Below are positions 8,220 through 18,300 of a DNA stretch of 64,000 bases, in pieces (the stretch's first letter is position 1; each line of letters begins with the position of its first letter). This DNA is from Flavobacterium silvisoli (GTDB lineage Bacteria; Bacteroidota; Bacteroidia; Flavobacteriales; Flavobacteriaceae): assembly GCF_004329815.1 (NCBI RefSeq), contig NZ_SJPE01000013.1, forward strand, positions 1 through 64,000. The letters run 5' to 3'. The notes under the pieces were generated by a model. The model was not told where the DNA came from. It did not search any database and saw only the letters and a list, made by a program, of their open reading frames with translations. A program made the position numbers and the translations under genes.

Positions 8220-9581
8220 TTGTACGCTATACTCGACATAGAAACCACCGGAGGCCAATTCAACGAAGAAGGCATTACTGAAATTGCCATCTATAAATTT
8301 GATGGTCATGAAGTGGTGGATCAATTCATCAGCTTGGTTAATCCCGAAAAGCCAATTCAGCCGTTTGTCGTAAAACTTACCGGCATCAATAATGCCATGT
8401 TGCGCTCTGCACCTAAGTTTTATGAAATAGCCAAACGAGTTATAGAAATTACTCAGGATTGTATTGTAGTAGCACACAACGCCTCTTTTGATTACCGAAT
8501 TCTCCGCACGGAGTTCTCCCGATTGGGATATGATTATGTCAAACCTACTCTTTGTACAGTTGAATTATCACAAAAACTGATTCCGGGTCAGGCCTCTTAT
8601 AGTTTAGGAAAATTGGTTCGCTCTTTAGGCATACCGGTTACCGACAGGCATCGTGCCAGTGGTGATGCTATGGCAACGGTTAAACTGTTTAAGATGCTTT
8701 TGGCAAAAGATGTAGAGAAAGAAATTTTAATCAGTTTAATCAAAGCCGAAATCAAAAAAGGATTGTCTCCTAAATTGCTTGATATTGTTGAAAGTATGCC
8801 AACCAAAACCGGTATTTACTACATTCACAATGAGAAAGGTGATTTGATTTACATTGGTAAAAGCAAAAACATTAAGAAACGTATCAACCAGCATTTTACG
8901 GGAACTTCGGGCAAAAGCAAAAAAATTCAGCGTGATGTGTTTGCGGTAACTTATGAGGAAACCGGCAGCGAGTTGATTGCATTGCTCAAAGAAAGTGAAG
9001 AAATCAAAATCAACAAGCCCATATACAATCGGGCGCAACGCAAAACCATTTTTCAATACGCGTTGTATGTTGAAAAAGATGCGAATGGATATTTGGCTCT
9101 GAAAGTGCAAAAAGCCGATGGCAGAAAAAAAGAAATTACCTCCTTTACTTCTATGCAGGAAGGCAAGAATTTGTTGCACCGAATTACTGCCGAGCATCAA
9201 TTATGCCAAAAAATAAACGGATTATACGAAACTAAAAACGGTTGTTTTCAACTTAAAATCAAAGAGTGCAAAGGCGCTTGTTTGAACCAGGAGCCGCCCG
9301 AAGAATACAACGAGCGTGTGGAAGAATTCATCAACGAAATGAAATTCGAAAACAAAAATATGGTCATCATTGATCGCGGTAGAAATGTGAATGAACGCAG
9401 TGCTGTTTTAATTGAAAACGGAATTTATAAAGGCTATTGTTTCTTCGATTTGAATTACCAAGTGAACAACATCGAAATCCTCAAAAACCTAATCATTCCG
9501 ATGCAAAACAACCGCGACACACGAACCATCATCCAAGGATATTTGCGTCGTCACAAGGTTATGAAGATTATTAATTTTTAA
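8220..9581 (+). CDS. DnaQ-type 3'-5' exonuclease fused to a GIY-YIG nuclease domain
   Basis: A 453-residue two-domain nuclease. Residues 1-165 form a DEDDh exonuclease like the DNA polymerase III epsilon subunit: 'LDIETTGG' (Asp/Glu pair), 'VVAHNASFDYRIL' and 'HRASGDAMAT' (His and last Asp). About residues 195-280 form a GIY-YIG domain like the UvrC N-terminus ('TGIYYIHNEKGDLIYIGKSKNIKKRINQH' region, later 'SELIALLKESEEIKINKP'). This DnaQ-UvrC/Cho-like fusion suggests a role in excision repair, cutting and trimming damaged DNA, but it is not a replicative epsilon. The start is TTG at 8220, 15 bases after the YggS stop. Confidence 0.9.
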   Translation: MYAILDIETTGGQFNEEGITEIAIYKFDGHEVVDQFISLVNPEKPIQPFVVKLTGINNAMLRSAPKFYEIAKRVIEITQDCIVVAHNASFDYRILRTEFSRLGYDYVKPTLCTVELSQKLIPGQASYSLGKLVRSLGIPVTDRHRASGDAMATVKLFKMLLAKDVEKEILISLIKAEIKKGLSPKLLDIVESMPTKTGIYYIHNEKGDLIYIGKSKNIKKRINQHFTGTSGKSKKIQRDVFAVTYEETGSELIALLKESEEIKINKPIYNRAQRKTIFQYALYVEKDANGYLALKVQKADGRKKEITSFTSMQEGKNLLHRITAEHQLCQKINGLYETKNGCFQLKIKECKGACLNQEPPEEYNERVEEFINEMKFENKNMVIIDRGRNVNERSAVLIENGIYKGYCFFDLNYQVNNIEILKNLIIPMQNNRDTRTIIQGYLRRHKVMKIINF

Positions 9582-9586
9582 TATTT

Positions 9587-9655
9587 GAAGCTATTTCCCG
9601 CTATCCGTTATATCTTTTGTTGAACAACAAAAGGATGCCACTCCTATCGGGGCTA
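9587..9655 (+). repeat. Intergenic repeat, copy 1 (long form)
   Basis: Begins GAAGCTATTTCCCGCT and ends CTCCTATCGGGGCTA. The middle holds a perfect 9-bp inverted repeat CTTTTGTTG/CAACAAAAG (9614-9622 and 9625-9633) with a two-base loop. The ends can pair as an outer stem (AGC...CCCG with CGGG...GCT). It occupies the whole gap before miaA, ending five bases before its ATG. The same ends occur in copy 2 (32300-32353, opposite strand). Confidence 0.7.
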
Positions 9656-9660
9656 AAAAC

Positions 9661-10581
9661 ATGAATCATCTAATCACCATAATCGGACCGACAGCCATAG
9701 GGAAAACTTCCTTGAGCATTGCATTGGCAAAACATTTCGAATGTAGTATTCTATCCTGTGACAGCCGACAGTTTTTTAAAGAAATGAGCATCGGAACTGC
9801 AGCTCCCAATAAAGATGAATTGGATGCTGCTCCCCATTATTTCATACAAAACAAATCGATTTTTGAAAATTATACTGTGGGCGATTTTGAACAGGAAGCT
9901 ATAACTAAACTGGACGAGTTATTTTCTGCAAACAACGTTCAAATCATGGTTGGCGGATCGGGACTGTATGTTGATGCCGTTTTGAAAGGCTTTGATGATT
10001 TCCCAGATATAGAATCAACTATAAGAAGTAAAATAAATTCTGATTTTGAATTACTTGGAATTGATTACCTCCAAAACAAGTTGAAAGAATTTGACGGCAA
10101 ATATTATCAAAAACTGCTGACCGAAAATCCTCAAACGCTTCAGAATCCACAACGTATGAAACGCTTTGTCGAAGTATGTTTAGGAACCGGTAAACCCTAT
10201 TCGAGCTTTATAGGTCAAAAGAAAAACAATCGACACTTCATGCCTATCATTATAGGTTTAGAAGCCGAAAGAGAGGTTATGTACGACCGAATCAATAAAC
10301 GTGTTGATATCATGATAAAGGAAGGACTTTTAGAAGAAGCCAAAGCCTTGCATCCGTACAAACATTTAAATGCTTTACAAACGGTTGGCTATCGTGAACT
10401 TTTCGACTATTTTGACGGTAAGGTGAGTTTGAAATTTGCCATAGAAGAAATTAAGAAAAACACAAGACGTTTTGCCAAACGCCAGTTGACTTGGTTTAAA
10501 AGAACTGAAAATGCCGTTTGGTTTGATTATTTAACCGAGCAAGAAAAAATCATCAATTACATTCAATCTAAGACTAAATAA
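9661..10581 (+). CDS. miaA: tRNA dimethylallyltransferase MiaA
   Basis: A 306-residue enzyme that transfers the dimethylallyl group to A37 of tRNAs reading codons that start with U. 'TIIGPTAIGKTSLS' is the P-loop (residues 6-19), 'SCDSRQFFKEMSIGTAAP' carries the conserved Asp and the prenyl-acceptor contact region, and 'IMVGGSGLYVDAVLKGFD' and 'QTVGYRELFDYFDG' complete the family pattern. The C-terminal 'NTRRFAKRQLTWFKR' binds tRNA. Its TAA shares one base with the ATG of the thioesterase gene, indicating translational coupling. Confidence 0.97.
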   Translation: MNHLITIIGPTAIGKTSLSIALAKHFECSILSCDSRQFFKEMSIGTAAPNKDELDAAPHYFIQNKSIFENYTVGDFEQEAITKLDELFSANNVQIMVGGSGLYVDAVLKGFDDFPDIESTIRSKINSDFELLGIDYLQNKLKEFDGKYYQKLLTENPQTLQNPQRMKRFVEVCLGTGKPYSSFIGQKKNNRHFMPIIIGLEAEREVMYDRINKRVDIMIKEGLLEEAKALHPYKHLNALQTVGYRELFDYFDGKVSLKFAIEEIKKNTRRFAKRQLTWFKRTENAVWFDYLTEQEKIINYIQSKTK

Positions 10582-11318
10582 TGCCAATTGCACCTAATTT
10601 TACTTCTGTATTGCAACAGGATTGGACCATCAATTTTCTTCAGTGTTACCCCAACGGGTACTTGAAGTATACCGATTTATGCAATATTCTGCAATTAACT
10701 GCGGGGTTACATGCAGAATTAGGAGGTATTAGTTTTACCGACATGCAGCTACATAATCAGGCATGGGTTTTAAGCCGAATGCGGGTTGAAATAAAGCGAT
10801 TGCCAAAATGGAAAGATACAGTTACGGTAAAAACCTGGATTAATTCATTGGAAAATTCCCGTTCAATCCGTTGTTTGGAAGTATATCTTAATGGTGAAAA
10901 AATTATTGGATGCGAAACCTTTTGGGCAGTATTCAATACCGATACCCGTCGACCTGAATCACTAGCTCTTCCGCATGAACATTTTGAAAAATATCCAATC
11001 AGAGCTACTCAACATCCTTTTACTAAAATCGATTTTCAACATGTAATGCAGCCCAAAGCCACTCATACGATAAAACTTTCGGATTTAGACATAGTGAATC
11101 ATGCCAACAGTGTGAAGTATTTAGAATGGTGCTTGGATGCTGCGGATTTAACTGTAATTCAAAATCAAAAAATTGAGAGTTTTGAAATGAATTATTTAAA
11201 AGAAGTTTCTCTTAATGACACAGTAACCATAAGCAGTCACCATTCAGAAAGCCAAGTAACGTTTGCCGTTCATAGGGAAGACAAAGTTAATTTTGCTTTA
11301 CAGTTACACTTAAAATAA
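10581..11318 (+). CDS. Acyl-[acyl-carrier-protein] thioesterase
   Basis: A 245-residue double hot-dog thioesterase (FatA/FatB-like family) that releases fatty acids from acyl carrier protein. The first hot-dog repeat includes 'AWVLSRMRVEIKRLPKWKDTVTVKTW' and 'GCETFWAVFNTDTRRP'. The second has 'LSDLDIVNHANSVKYLEWCLD', the conserved Asn/His active-site helix. It is cytoplasmic with no targeting sequence. It overlaps miaA by one base and ends at a shared hairpin terminator facing rprY. In Bacteroidetes this enzyme probably supplies free fatty acids for lipid remodelling; this role is inferred. Confidence 0.88.
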   Translation: MPIAPNFTSVLQQDWTINFLQCYPNGYLKYTDLCNILQLTAGLHAELGGISFTDMQLHNQAWVLSRMRVEIKRLPKWKDTVTVKTWINSLENSRSIRCLEVYLNGEKIIGCETFWAVFNTDTRRPESLALPHEHFEKYPIRATQHPFTKIDFQHVMQPKATHTIKLSDLDIVNHANSVKYLEWCLDAADLTVIQNQKIESFEMNYLKEVSLNDTVTISSHHSESQVTFAVHREDKVNFALQLHLK

Positions 11319-11320
11319 AA

Positions 11321-11342
11321 AGGCTCCGGTTTCCCAGAGCCT
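11321..11342. terminator. Bidirectional terminator between thioesterase and rprY genes
   Basis: The stem AGGCTC/GAGCCT is bounded by A-rich sequence on the left and CTTCTTATTTTTTT on the right, so it works for both convergent genes. Confidence 0.75.
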
Positions 11343-11346
11343 CTTC

Positions 11347-12048
11347 TTATTTTTTTACTACCAATCGGAATCCTTCGCCATGAATGTTGAGGATTTCTAC
11401 GTTCGGGTCTTCTTTGAGGTATTTACGCAATTTGGCAATGTAAACGTCCATACTTCTGGAAGTAAAGTAATTATCTTCTCTCCAAATTTTGGTTAAGGCC
11501 AATTCTCTTGGCATTAAATCATTTTCATAAGTAGCCATCATTTTCAGCAAATCAGATTCTTTTGGTGATAATTTGATTGGCTCTTGATCTCCGAATTTCA
11601 GGTAACGCAACTTTGAATTTAAAAGGAATTTACCTATTTGGAATTCAAATTTAGCCGGTTCATTTTTATTTTCAGCTGACTTTCTTTGGATGATTGCTTT
11701 GATTTTCATCAACAATACATCAGAGTCAAAAGGTTTGTTTAAATAGTCATCAGCACCAACTTTATATCCTTTCATTACATCTTCTTTCATTGACTTTGCT
11801 GTTAAGAAAATCAATGGCACATCTTTGTTCTTTTCTCTTATTTCTTTAGCCAAAGTATAACCGTCTTTGTAAGGCATCATTACATCCAAAATGCACAAAT
11901 CGAAATTGTCTTTTTTGAACTTTTCAAAACCTTCCATGCCGTTTTTGGCTAAGGTTACATCAAAATCATTTAGAGTCAGATACTCTCTCAAAACTATTCC
12001 GAAGTTCTGGTCATCTTCTACTAAAAGAATTTTTTTGTTTGTTTCCAT
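11347..12048 (-). CDS. rprY: Two-component response regulator, OmpR/PhoB type (RprY-like)
   Basis: A 233-residue DNA-binding regulator. The receiver domain (1-120) has the acidic pair 'VEDD', phospho-acceptor Asp55 in 'CILDVMMP', Thr83 and Lys105 in 'YLNKPF'. The winged-helix output domain (about 135-233) has 'IKLSPKESDLLKMM' and 'SRSMDVYIAKLRKYL', the recognition region, and 'ILNIHGEGFRL'. It lies five bases downstream of its histidine kinase gene. This pairing and sequence match the RprX/RprY system of Bacteroidetes, linked in other species to envelope stress and nutrient adaptation. The signal here is unknown. Confidence 0.92.
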   Translation of the reverse strand: METNKKILLVEDDQNFGIVLREYLTLNDFDVTLAKNGMEGFEKFKKDNFDLCILDVMMPYKDGYTLAKEIREKNKDVPLIFLTAKSMKEDVMKGYKVGADDYLNKPFDSDVLLMKIKAIIQRKSAENKNEPAKFEFQIGKFLLNSKLRYLKFGDQEPIKLSPKESDLLKMMATYENDLMPRELALTKIWREDNYFTSRSMDVYIAKLRKYLKEDPNVEILNIHGEGFRLVVKK

Positions 12049-12053
12049 ATATG

Positions 12054-13640
12054 TTAATTTATGAGTGGGACTTTAATTATAAATGTGCTTCCTTTTCCTT
12101 TTTCGCTTTCAACAGTTATTTGACTGTTGTGATCGTCCAGTATTCTTTTTACATAAGCCAAGCCTAAACCATGGCCTTTAACATTGTGCAAATCACCGGT
12201 GTGTTCGCGATAAAATTTTTCAAATATTCTTTTTTGGGCCGCTTTTGTCATACCGGCACCCTGATCTTTAATTTTTATAATGATAAAATCTTTAACGTTT
12301 TCCGTGTAAATATCAATTACCGGTGCTAATGGCGAATATTTAATAGCATTGTCCAGTATATTTACAATAACATTGGTAAAATGTACATCATTTAACAGAG
12401 CAGTATTTCTGGTGGCTTCAAAATGCGTTGTAATGGTTCCTCCTCTGTCTTCTACAATCAAGTTAACATGTTCTATAGCGTCTTCAATGATGTCATGGAT
12501 GTTATTGGATTCTTTATTGATTTCTAACTCTTTTTTCTCCAGCTTGGAAATGCGCAATACGTTTTCAACCTGAGCATGCATTCTTTTGTTTTCATCGCGT
12601 ATCATTTGCAAATAGCGATAAACCTTTTCTTTGTCCTCAATTACTTTTGGGTTTTTGATGGCGTCTAAAGCTAAATTTATCGTTGCTATAGGTGTTTTAA
12701 ACTCGTGCGTCATGTTGTTGATGAAATCGGTTTTTATTTCCGATATCTGACGCTGTTTAATTACCTGACTCAAAGCATTTGAATAAGCGATAATGATGAT
12801 GAGGGTAAAAATGATTGACAATATGCAAATACCAACCAGTTCTGAGAATAAAAATTTCTCTTTTTGTGGAAAAGTTACCAGTAGCTGGTACTTATTTACT
12901 CCGTCATTATCAATAAAAATGGGAATGGAATAGGTAGATTCTTTATCATATTTAAACTTTTCCGATTTTATTTTTGTGGCTAATCCGTTGCTGTAAACGT
13001 TGAATTCAAATGGAGTTTTTACTCCGTAATTATTGAGTTCTTCAAAAAGCAATTTCTGCAGCATTTCACTGGAAACCCTTTCCTGAATGGGCTTTAAAGC
13101 TGCAATGTCTTTAAATACCATTTCAAATTGAGAGTCTAATAAGTCAGTACGCCCCTTTTTTTCAATTTTGATATCGGGCGTAATGGTGTGATTGGCAGAA
13201 AGATTGTCGATGTTACCTTTGTTATAAATTTCAGTTTTTCTGTTGGCAGATAAACTTTTAATTTTTTTTACGGTATCCGTTTTAGTATCAAAGAACGATG
13301 ATGTAATGCCATAGTCTTCAGAAATGATGCTGTTGGAATAGATAATAGTTTCATTAGTACGGGTGTCTCTTTGATAAAGACGCAATTCTAAGAAATCATT
13401 TTTATCCGGAATTTTACCGGTACTGTCTTTTAAATGATTGTAACGTTCATAATACGTATACATTTCATTATTATTCAACTTTTCCGCAACATTACCAAGA
13501 ACCTGCTTTACGTGAAATTTAAATTGCTCCTGATTGTTCTCAAACGATTTATCAAACCAATATACCTGAACAAGTATTATACCTATTAAGGATAAACTCA
13601 TTAAAATGACAAGTAATCGGAAAAACAATTTATTCATCAA
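12054..13640 (-). CDS. rprX: Membrane sensor histidine kinase (RprX-like)
   Basis: A 528-residue kinase. TM1 is residues 7-27, followed by a periplasmic sensor of about 235 residues with no recognised domain, then TM2 at about 266-286. HisKA has 'NNMTHEFKTPIATIN' with phospho-accepting His312. HATPase_c shows the N box 'NVIVNILDNAIKYSP', G1 'DQGAGM' and G2 'GHGLGLAYV'. Two adjacent Met codons (13640 and 13637) are both possible starts. A TAnnTTTG-like box (13642-13649) lies right against the start, which may mean leaderless expression or simply chance. It pairs with the regulator 5 bases downstream. Confidence 0.93.
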   Translation of the reverse strand: MMNKLFFRLLVILMSLSLIGIILVQVYWFDKSFENNQEQFKFHVKQVLGNVAEKLNNNEMYTYYERYNHLKDSTGKIPDKNDFLELRLYQRDTRTNETIIYSNSIISEDYGITSSFFDTKTDTVKKIKSLSANRKTEIYNKGNIDNLSANHTITPDIKIEKKGRTDLLDSQFEMVFKDIAALKPIQERVSSEMLQKLLFEELNNYGVKTPFEFNVYSNGLATKIKSEKFKYDKESTYSIPIFIDNDGVNKYQLLVTFPQKEKFLFSELVGICILSIIFTLIIIIAYSNALSQVIKQRQISEIKTDFINNMTHEFKTPIATINLALDAIKNPKVIEDKEKVYRYLQMIRDENKRMHAQVENVLRISKLEKKELEINKESNNIHDIIEDAIEHVNLIVEDRGGTITTHFEATRNTALLNDVHFTNVIVNILDNAIKYSPLAPVIDIYTENVKDFIIIKIKDQGAGMTKAAQKRIFEKFYREHTGDLHNVKGHGLGLAYVKRILDDHNSQITVESEKGKGSTFIIKVPLIN

Positions 13641-13716
13641 ACAAATTTAGCATTTTAACATTTATACGATAAATACATTAACCAAACATTAACATCTCAT
13701 TCTATTATTATTGATT

Positions 13717-14292
13717 TTATAATAATTTAAGAATTTTATCAGTTTGTTTTTGGGTTTCTTTAACAGAAATATTATGAATTACATAATCGCTTTGATCAAT
13801 GCGTTGTTCGTCGGTCCATTGATTTTGCATTCTTTGCAAAACGTTTTCACGACTGGTCTTGTCGCGTGCAATGACTCTCTGGATTCTTGTTTCTAAGGGA
13901 GCGGTTACAGTTATTACAGCATCACAATCGCGATAGCTTCCGCTTTCAAATAATATTGCAGCTTCTTTTATTACAAACGGATAAGTACTATGATGATGCA
14001 ACCAAGTTTCGAAGTGTTTTTTAACAGCCGGATGAATAATAGCATTGAGTTTTTGAAGTTTATTCGGATCAGTAAAGACAATTTTAGCTAATTTTTCTCT
14101 GTTGAGACTGTTGTTCACAAATATCTCATCACCAAACTCATTGACGATAGCATCAATAACTTCTCTGGTCTCCATCAAGTTTTTGGCTTCATCATCGGCA
14201 ATATAAACAGGAATACCTAATGACTTCATATAATTTGCAATCATCGTTTTGCCACTCCCTATTCCTCCGGTCAGTCCTATTATTTTGGTCAT
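13717..14292 (-). CDS. coaE: Dephospho-CoA kinase
   Basis: A 191-residue enzyme for the last step of coenzyme A synthesis, phosphorylating the 3'-hydroxyl of dephospho-CoA with ATP. 'IIGLTGGIGSGKTMIA' is the P-loop. 'GIPVYIADDEAKNLM' holds the catalytic Asp region, 'LNAIIHPAVKKHF' is the CoA-binding 'HP' motif, and 'AILFESG' and 'TRIQRVIARDKTSRENVLQRMQNQ' are the lid region. It overlaps the upstream glycosyltransferase gene by four bases (ATGA), so the two are probably cotranslated. The upstream CoA steps (coaBC) are at 22.6-23.8 kb. Confidence 0.96.
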   Translation of the reverse strand: MTKIIGLTGGIGSGKTMIANYMKSLGIPVYIADDEAKNLMETREVIDAIVNEFGDEIFVNNSLNREKLAKIVFTDPNKLQKLNAIIHPAVKKHFETWLHHHSTYPFVIKEAAILFESGSYRDCDAVITVTAPLETRIQRVIARDKTSRENVLQRMQNQWTDEQRIDQSDYVIHNISVKETQKQTDKILKLL

Positions 14293-15293
14293 GATTTTAT
14301 TTTAAAAAATAACTCCGGAAATGCTTCTTCCGGTTTTCTTTTCTGAAGTTTGATTTTGATAAAAGAAATTAAGTAGCCTCTTCCATATCCGAAAAATTGT
14401 TTTGTGACTGCTATCAGGGCCAAAAGTCCAATTTCAATACTTTTATTTTCAATGCTGGCAAAAACAAAAATTAAAATATAATAAAAGGCGTAGCAGAGTA
14501 TAGGAAATTCAATGCCAAATAAAAACAAGAATAGTGCACAAACAAATCCTAAAACAAATAAAGAAGGAAAAAGAAACGTGATCTTACTATATTCGGGATA
14601 CCAAGAATCTAAAATTGGTCTGGCTTTTCCGAATTTTGTCACTTGCAGCGAGAATTTATCCCAATCGATTCTTCTTTTGTGGTATACAAATGCTCTTGAA
14701 AACAATCTTGTTTGAAAACCCAATTTCCATAGCCTGATGGATAAATCAGGATCTTCTCCCGGATGAATATTTCCGAAACCATTAGAAGCTTGGAAAGCTT
14801 TTTTAGAAATACCCATATTAAAACTGCGCGGTTGGAATTTGTTTAATTTTTCAGATCCGCCTCTGATACCGCCGGTAGTTAAAAATGAAGTCATGGCAAA
14901 ATTAATGGCCTTTTGAATTTTAGAAAATGAATCAAGTGCAGCATCAGAACCACCAAAGCAATCAACATAATTAGCATTCAATTCATTTTCAACTTCCGAT
15001 AAATACTGCTTAGGTATTATACAATCAGAGTCAAAAATGATATAATAGTCTCCTTTTGCTACTCTCATACCGTAATTTCGTGAATCACCCGGGCCTGAAT
15101 TTTCTTTAAAATAATAAGAGATGTTTAATACGTCTTGATATTTTTCAACAACTTCTTTACATGTTACCGATGAGCCATCCTCAACAATTACAATTTCGTA
15201 TTCTTTAGAATAATCACTCTTCACTAAACTTTCCAAAAGCTCATCAACTTCGTCTGGACGATTATAAACCGGTATAATTATTGAAAACAACAT
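14289..15293 (-). CDS. Glycosyltransferase family 2 protein with C-terminal membrane segments
   Basis: A 334-residue GT-A fold enzyme. 'FSIIIPVYNRPDEVDELLESL' is the nucleotide-sugar binding start, 'IVEDGSS' the first Asp motif, 'YIIFDSDC' the metal-binding DxD (residues 88-90) and 'GEDPDLSIRLWKLG' the ED acceptor motif. About residues 240-300 hold two or three hydrophobic segments that should anchor it in the inner membrane. It probably adds sugars to a surface glycan or lipid; donor and acceptor are unknown. It is the first gene of the GT2-coaE-rprX-rprY series. Confidence 0.88.
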   Translation of the reverse strand: MLFSIIIPVYNRPDEVDELLESLVKSDYSKEYEIVIVEDGSSVTCKEVVEKYQDVLNISYYFKENSGPGDSRNYGMRVAKGDYYIIFDSDCIIPKQYLSEVENELNANYVDCFGGSDAALDSFSKIQKAINFAMTSFLTTGGIRGGSEKLNKFQPRSFNMGISKKAFQASNGFGNIHPGEDPDLSIRLWKLGFQTRLFSRAFVYHKRRIDWDKFSLQVTKFGKARPILDSWYPEYSKITFLFPSLFVLGFVCALFLFLFGIEFPILCYAFYYILIFVFASIENKSIEIGLLALIAVTKQFFGYGRGYLISFIKIKLQKRKPEEAFPELFFKIKS

Positions 15294-15307
15294 GCTAAAA
15301 TTTTTAT

Positions 15308-15315
15308 CAAAGATA
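15308..15315 (-). promoter_or_regulatory. -7 promoter box for the GT2-coaE genes
   Basis: TATCTTTG on the minus strand fits TAnnTTTG, 14 bases upstream of the glycosyltransferase ATG. Confidence 0.45.
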
Positions 15316-15330
15316 AGTTTTATTAAAAAG

Positions 15331-15360
15331 AAAAACCACCTAAATAATTAGGTGGTTTTT
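15331..15360 (-). terminator. Terminator of the T9SS cargo gene
   Basis: A perfect 13-bp inverted repeat AAAAACCACCTAA/TTAGGTGGTTTTT with loop ATAA lies 24 bases past the stop codon of the cargo gene. Confidence 0.85.
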
Positions 15361-15384
15361 AAATTTAAATAGAATTATATAAGA

Positions 15385-18300
15385 TTATTGCTTGATAACC
15401 TTGATTGTTTTTACTTGTCCATCTGAAGTTACTTTTACCATGTAAGCTCCATCAGATAAGTGTGACATGTCAACCTGAGCTTCATTCGCATTAAATTTGT
15501 TTGAACTCATTTTTTGTCCTAACATATTGAATACTTCAACATTTGATATGGCTTGGTTGTACGATAAATTAAGAACATTTTTCACCGGATTAGGATAGTA
15601 AGTAAAACTTCCGTTATCAAATGAATTGTTACCTAAAGTATTAGAAACAGTCAAATCATAGGTTCCTCTGCTTGAAGGAGATGTAGAGAATACTCTTAAG
15701 TAATAAGTAGTTGCAGGTGTTAAACCTGTTAGAGCAAGAGTACCTCCTGTTGTAGTACAAGATCCTGTAACCATAGTTAATGATCCACAGTTACCACTAT
15801 ACAACGCATATCCATTAACACCTGTCGGATTAGCCAAAGAAATAGTAATGCTTGTAGCTGAGGCAGAATCAAACACATACCAAGTATCATAATAGGCTAA
15901 GAATTGATTTCCGCAACTTGGATAAGCTGTATCTAAACTCGCAGTTGAACATAAGTTATTAGCGCCTGTCACTGTAGTACCTAATGTTAATGGCATAGCT
16001 GTTGAACACTCATCATTGGTTGTAGCAGGAGTACATGCTGCAGCACAGTTTACTGTCAAAGCAAAGTTTAATGCATTTGAAGTATAAGCATAAACCAATA
16101 TGTAGTAATCAGTACCGGCAACAGTATTGAAAGTTACACCTGAAGCCAATGTATTGGTAGAACATCCTGCTGTTTGCAAATCATCATTTCCGCCGATACA
16201 ATTCAAATTACCACAAGCTCCTGTGAATACAGCAAGTCTTGAATCACCTGTTGTTATAGTTGGTGAACAAGTTGTTACGGTTACTGTACTTCCATCTCCA
16301 ACATATTTATACCAAACTCCATTAGTGTTTTGTGTTGTAACATTAGCGATGCCACAAACAGCAACACCTTCATTGGTTGTTCCTTCTGTTGTACCTAAAG
16401 TCGTCGAACCACAAGCAACTGTAATGGCGCCTGAACAATCATCATTCGTTGGCGGTGGCGGTGGTGTACCGACACATACATTAAAAGTAGTATTCTGGCC
16501 ACCTGTAGCAGTATAGGTATTAACTCGTACAAAATAAGTTTGACCAACAGTCAATCCTGATGGGTTACTAGTGTCAGCATCAGAACATGAACCCGGAACC
16601 AAAGTTAAACTACCGCAATCAGAACCTGTCCATAATGAGTGGTACATATCTGTTGCAGATCCGGAAACATTAGTAAGACTGATTCTGTGTGCAGTGGCTG
16701 TTGCTTCAAAAGAGAACCAAACATCATCATCTTCTGCTCCTGAACATGCAGTAGTGTCAGTATTTGAAGCAGTCGCACCTGCAACTGTACCCGGAGTAAC
16801 TACAGCGCACAAATAATCAGGATTTACAGTTAATCCAATAGCTCCTGAACAATCATCATTCGCTGGTGGTGGTGGTGGTGAACCTACACAAATGTTAAAA
16901 GTTGTATTTTGACCACCTGTAGCGGTATAAGTGTAAACTCTTATGAAATAAGTTTGACCGATTGTTAATCCACTTGGATTACTAGTCTCAGGATCTGAAC
17001 AAGTTCCAGGAACTAATGTTAAACTACCACAATCAGAACCTGTCCATAATGAATGGTACATATCTGTTGTAGAACCCGAAGCATTCAAGATACTGATTTT
17101 ATGATTTGTAGATGTGGCGACGAATGAAAACCAAACATCATCATCTTCAGTTCCAAAACAAGCAGAAGCATCAACAGGCGATGCTGTTGCTCCTAAAACA
17201 GTTCCAGGTGTAACTACTGCACAAGAGTAATCCGGATTAACGGTTAATGCAACAGCGCCTGAACAATTATCATTGGCCGGTGGTGGTGGTGGTGTACCAA
17301 TACAAATATTAAATGTGGTATTTTGACCAGTTGTAGCTGTGTAGGTATATACTCTTACATAATAAGTTTGTCCTATGGTTAAACCTGAAGGAAAACTATT
17401 ATCAGGATCTGAACAGGTACCTGGTACCAAAGTCAAACTGTTACAATCAGAACCTGTCCATAAAGAATGGTACATGTCTGTTGTAGAGCCCGAAGCATTC
17501 AAAATACTGATTTTATGTGAAGTAGATGTTGCAACGAATGAAAACCAAACATCATCATCTTCAGTTCCTGAACAAACAGCTGAATCAACGTTTGAAGCAG
17601 TTGCTCCTACAACAGTGCCCGGCGTAACGGTTCCACATAAATAGTCAGGATTAACAGTCAAAGAAATAGCTCCTGAACATTCGTCGTTTGCTGGTGGTGG
17701 TGGTGGTGTAACAGTAAGGACTCCACTTAAAAAAGTAGTTCCGTCCCAAAAAGAACCATCCTCACTGGAGTTAATTCCTCCGTAAAAATAGCTTCCGTTA
17801 CCTAGTAAAAAACGGGTGGCATAATAATAGGTTCCCTGGGTTAATGTCGAACCAATTGTAGCCTTGTATTGGTCATTATTACCAACTTCCATATCAAAAG
17901 TTGCGGCAGTCCAGTTAGTCCATGTGTTTGGATTAGTGTTGGTTGAACTGTATCCTACCCATGCTTGGATGCCTGGAGCTTGTCCTGAAGTAACATCTGT
18001 AAGACCAGCCTCAGATACTTGTCCATAAACGGTAACATTACCACCTTGTGGAATAGTTGCAGTTGCAGGTGACTGTAAGCTAACAAAATCAAGCGGATTT
18101 GGTAAAGCCCCAACAGAGATGTCATCGAGATACAGTTCCCATTCGTCAGTAGTTGTACTTCTGAATGCAATGTAAACTGTTTGCCCTAAATATGCCGTTA
18201 AGGGATAGCTGAACTTTTGCCAATTCGTATTGGGTTGAACTGTACTGGCAATAGTAGTAGTAAAATCTGAGCTTGCTGTACCTGCAGTTGACAATAAGAT

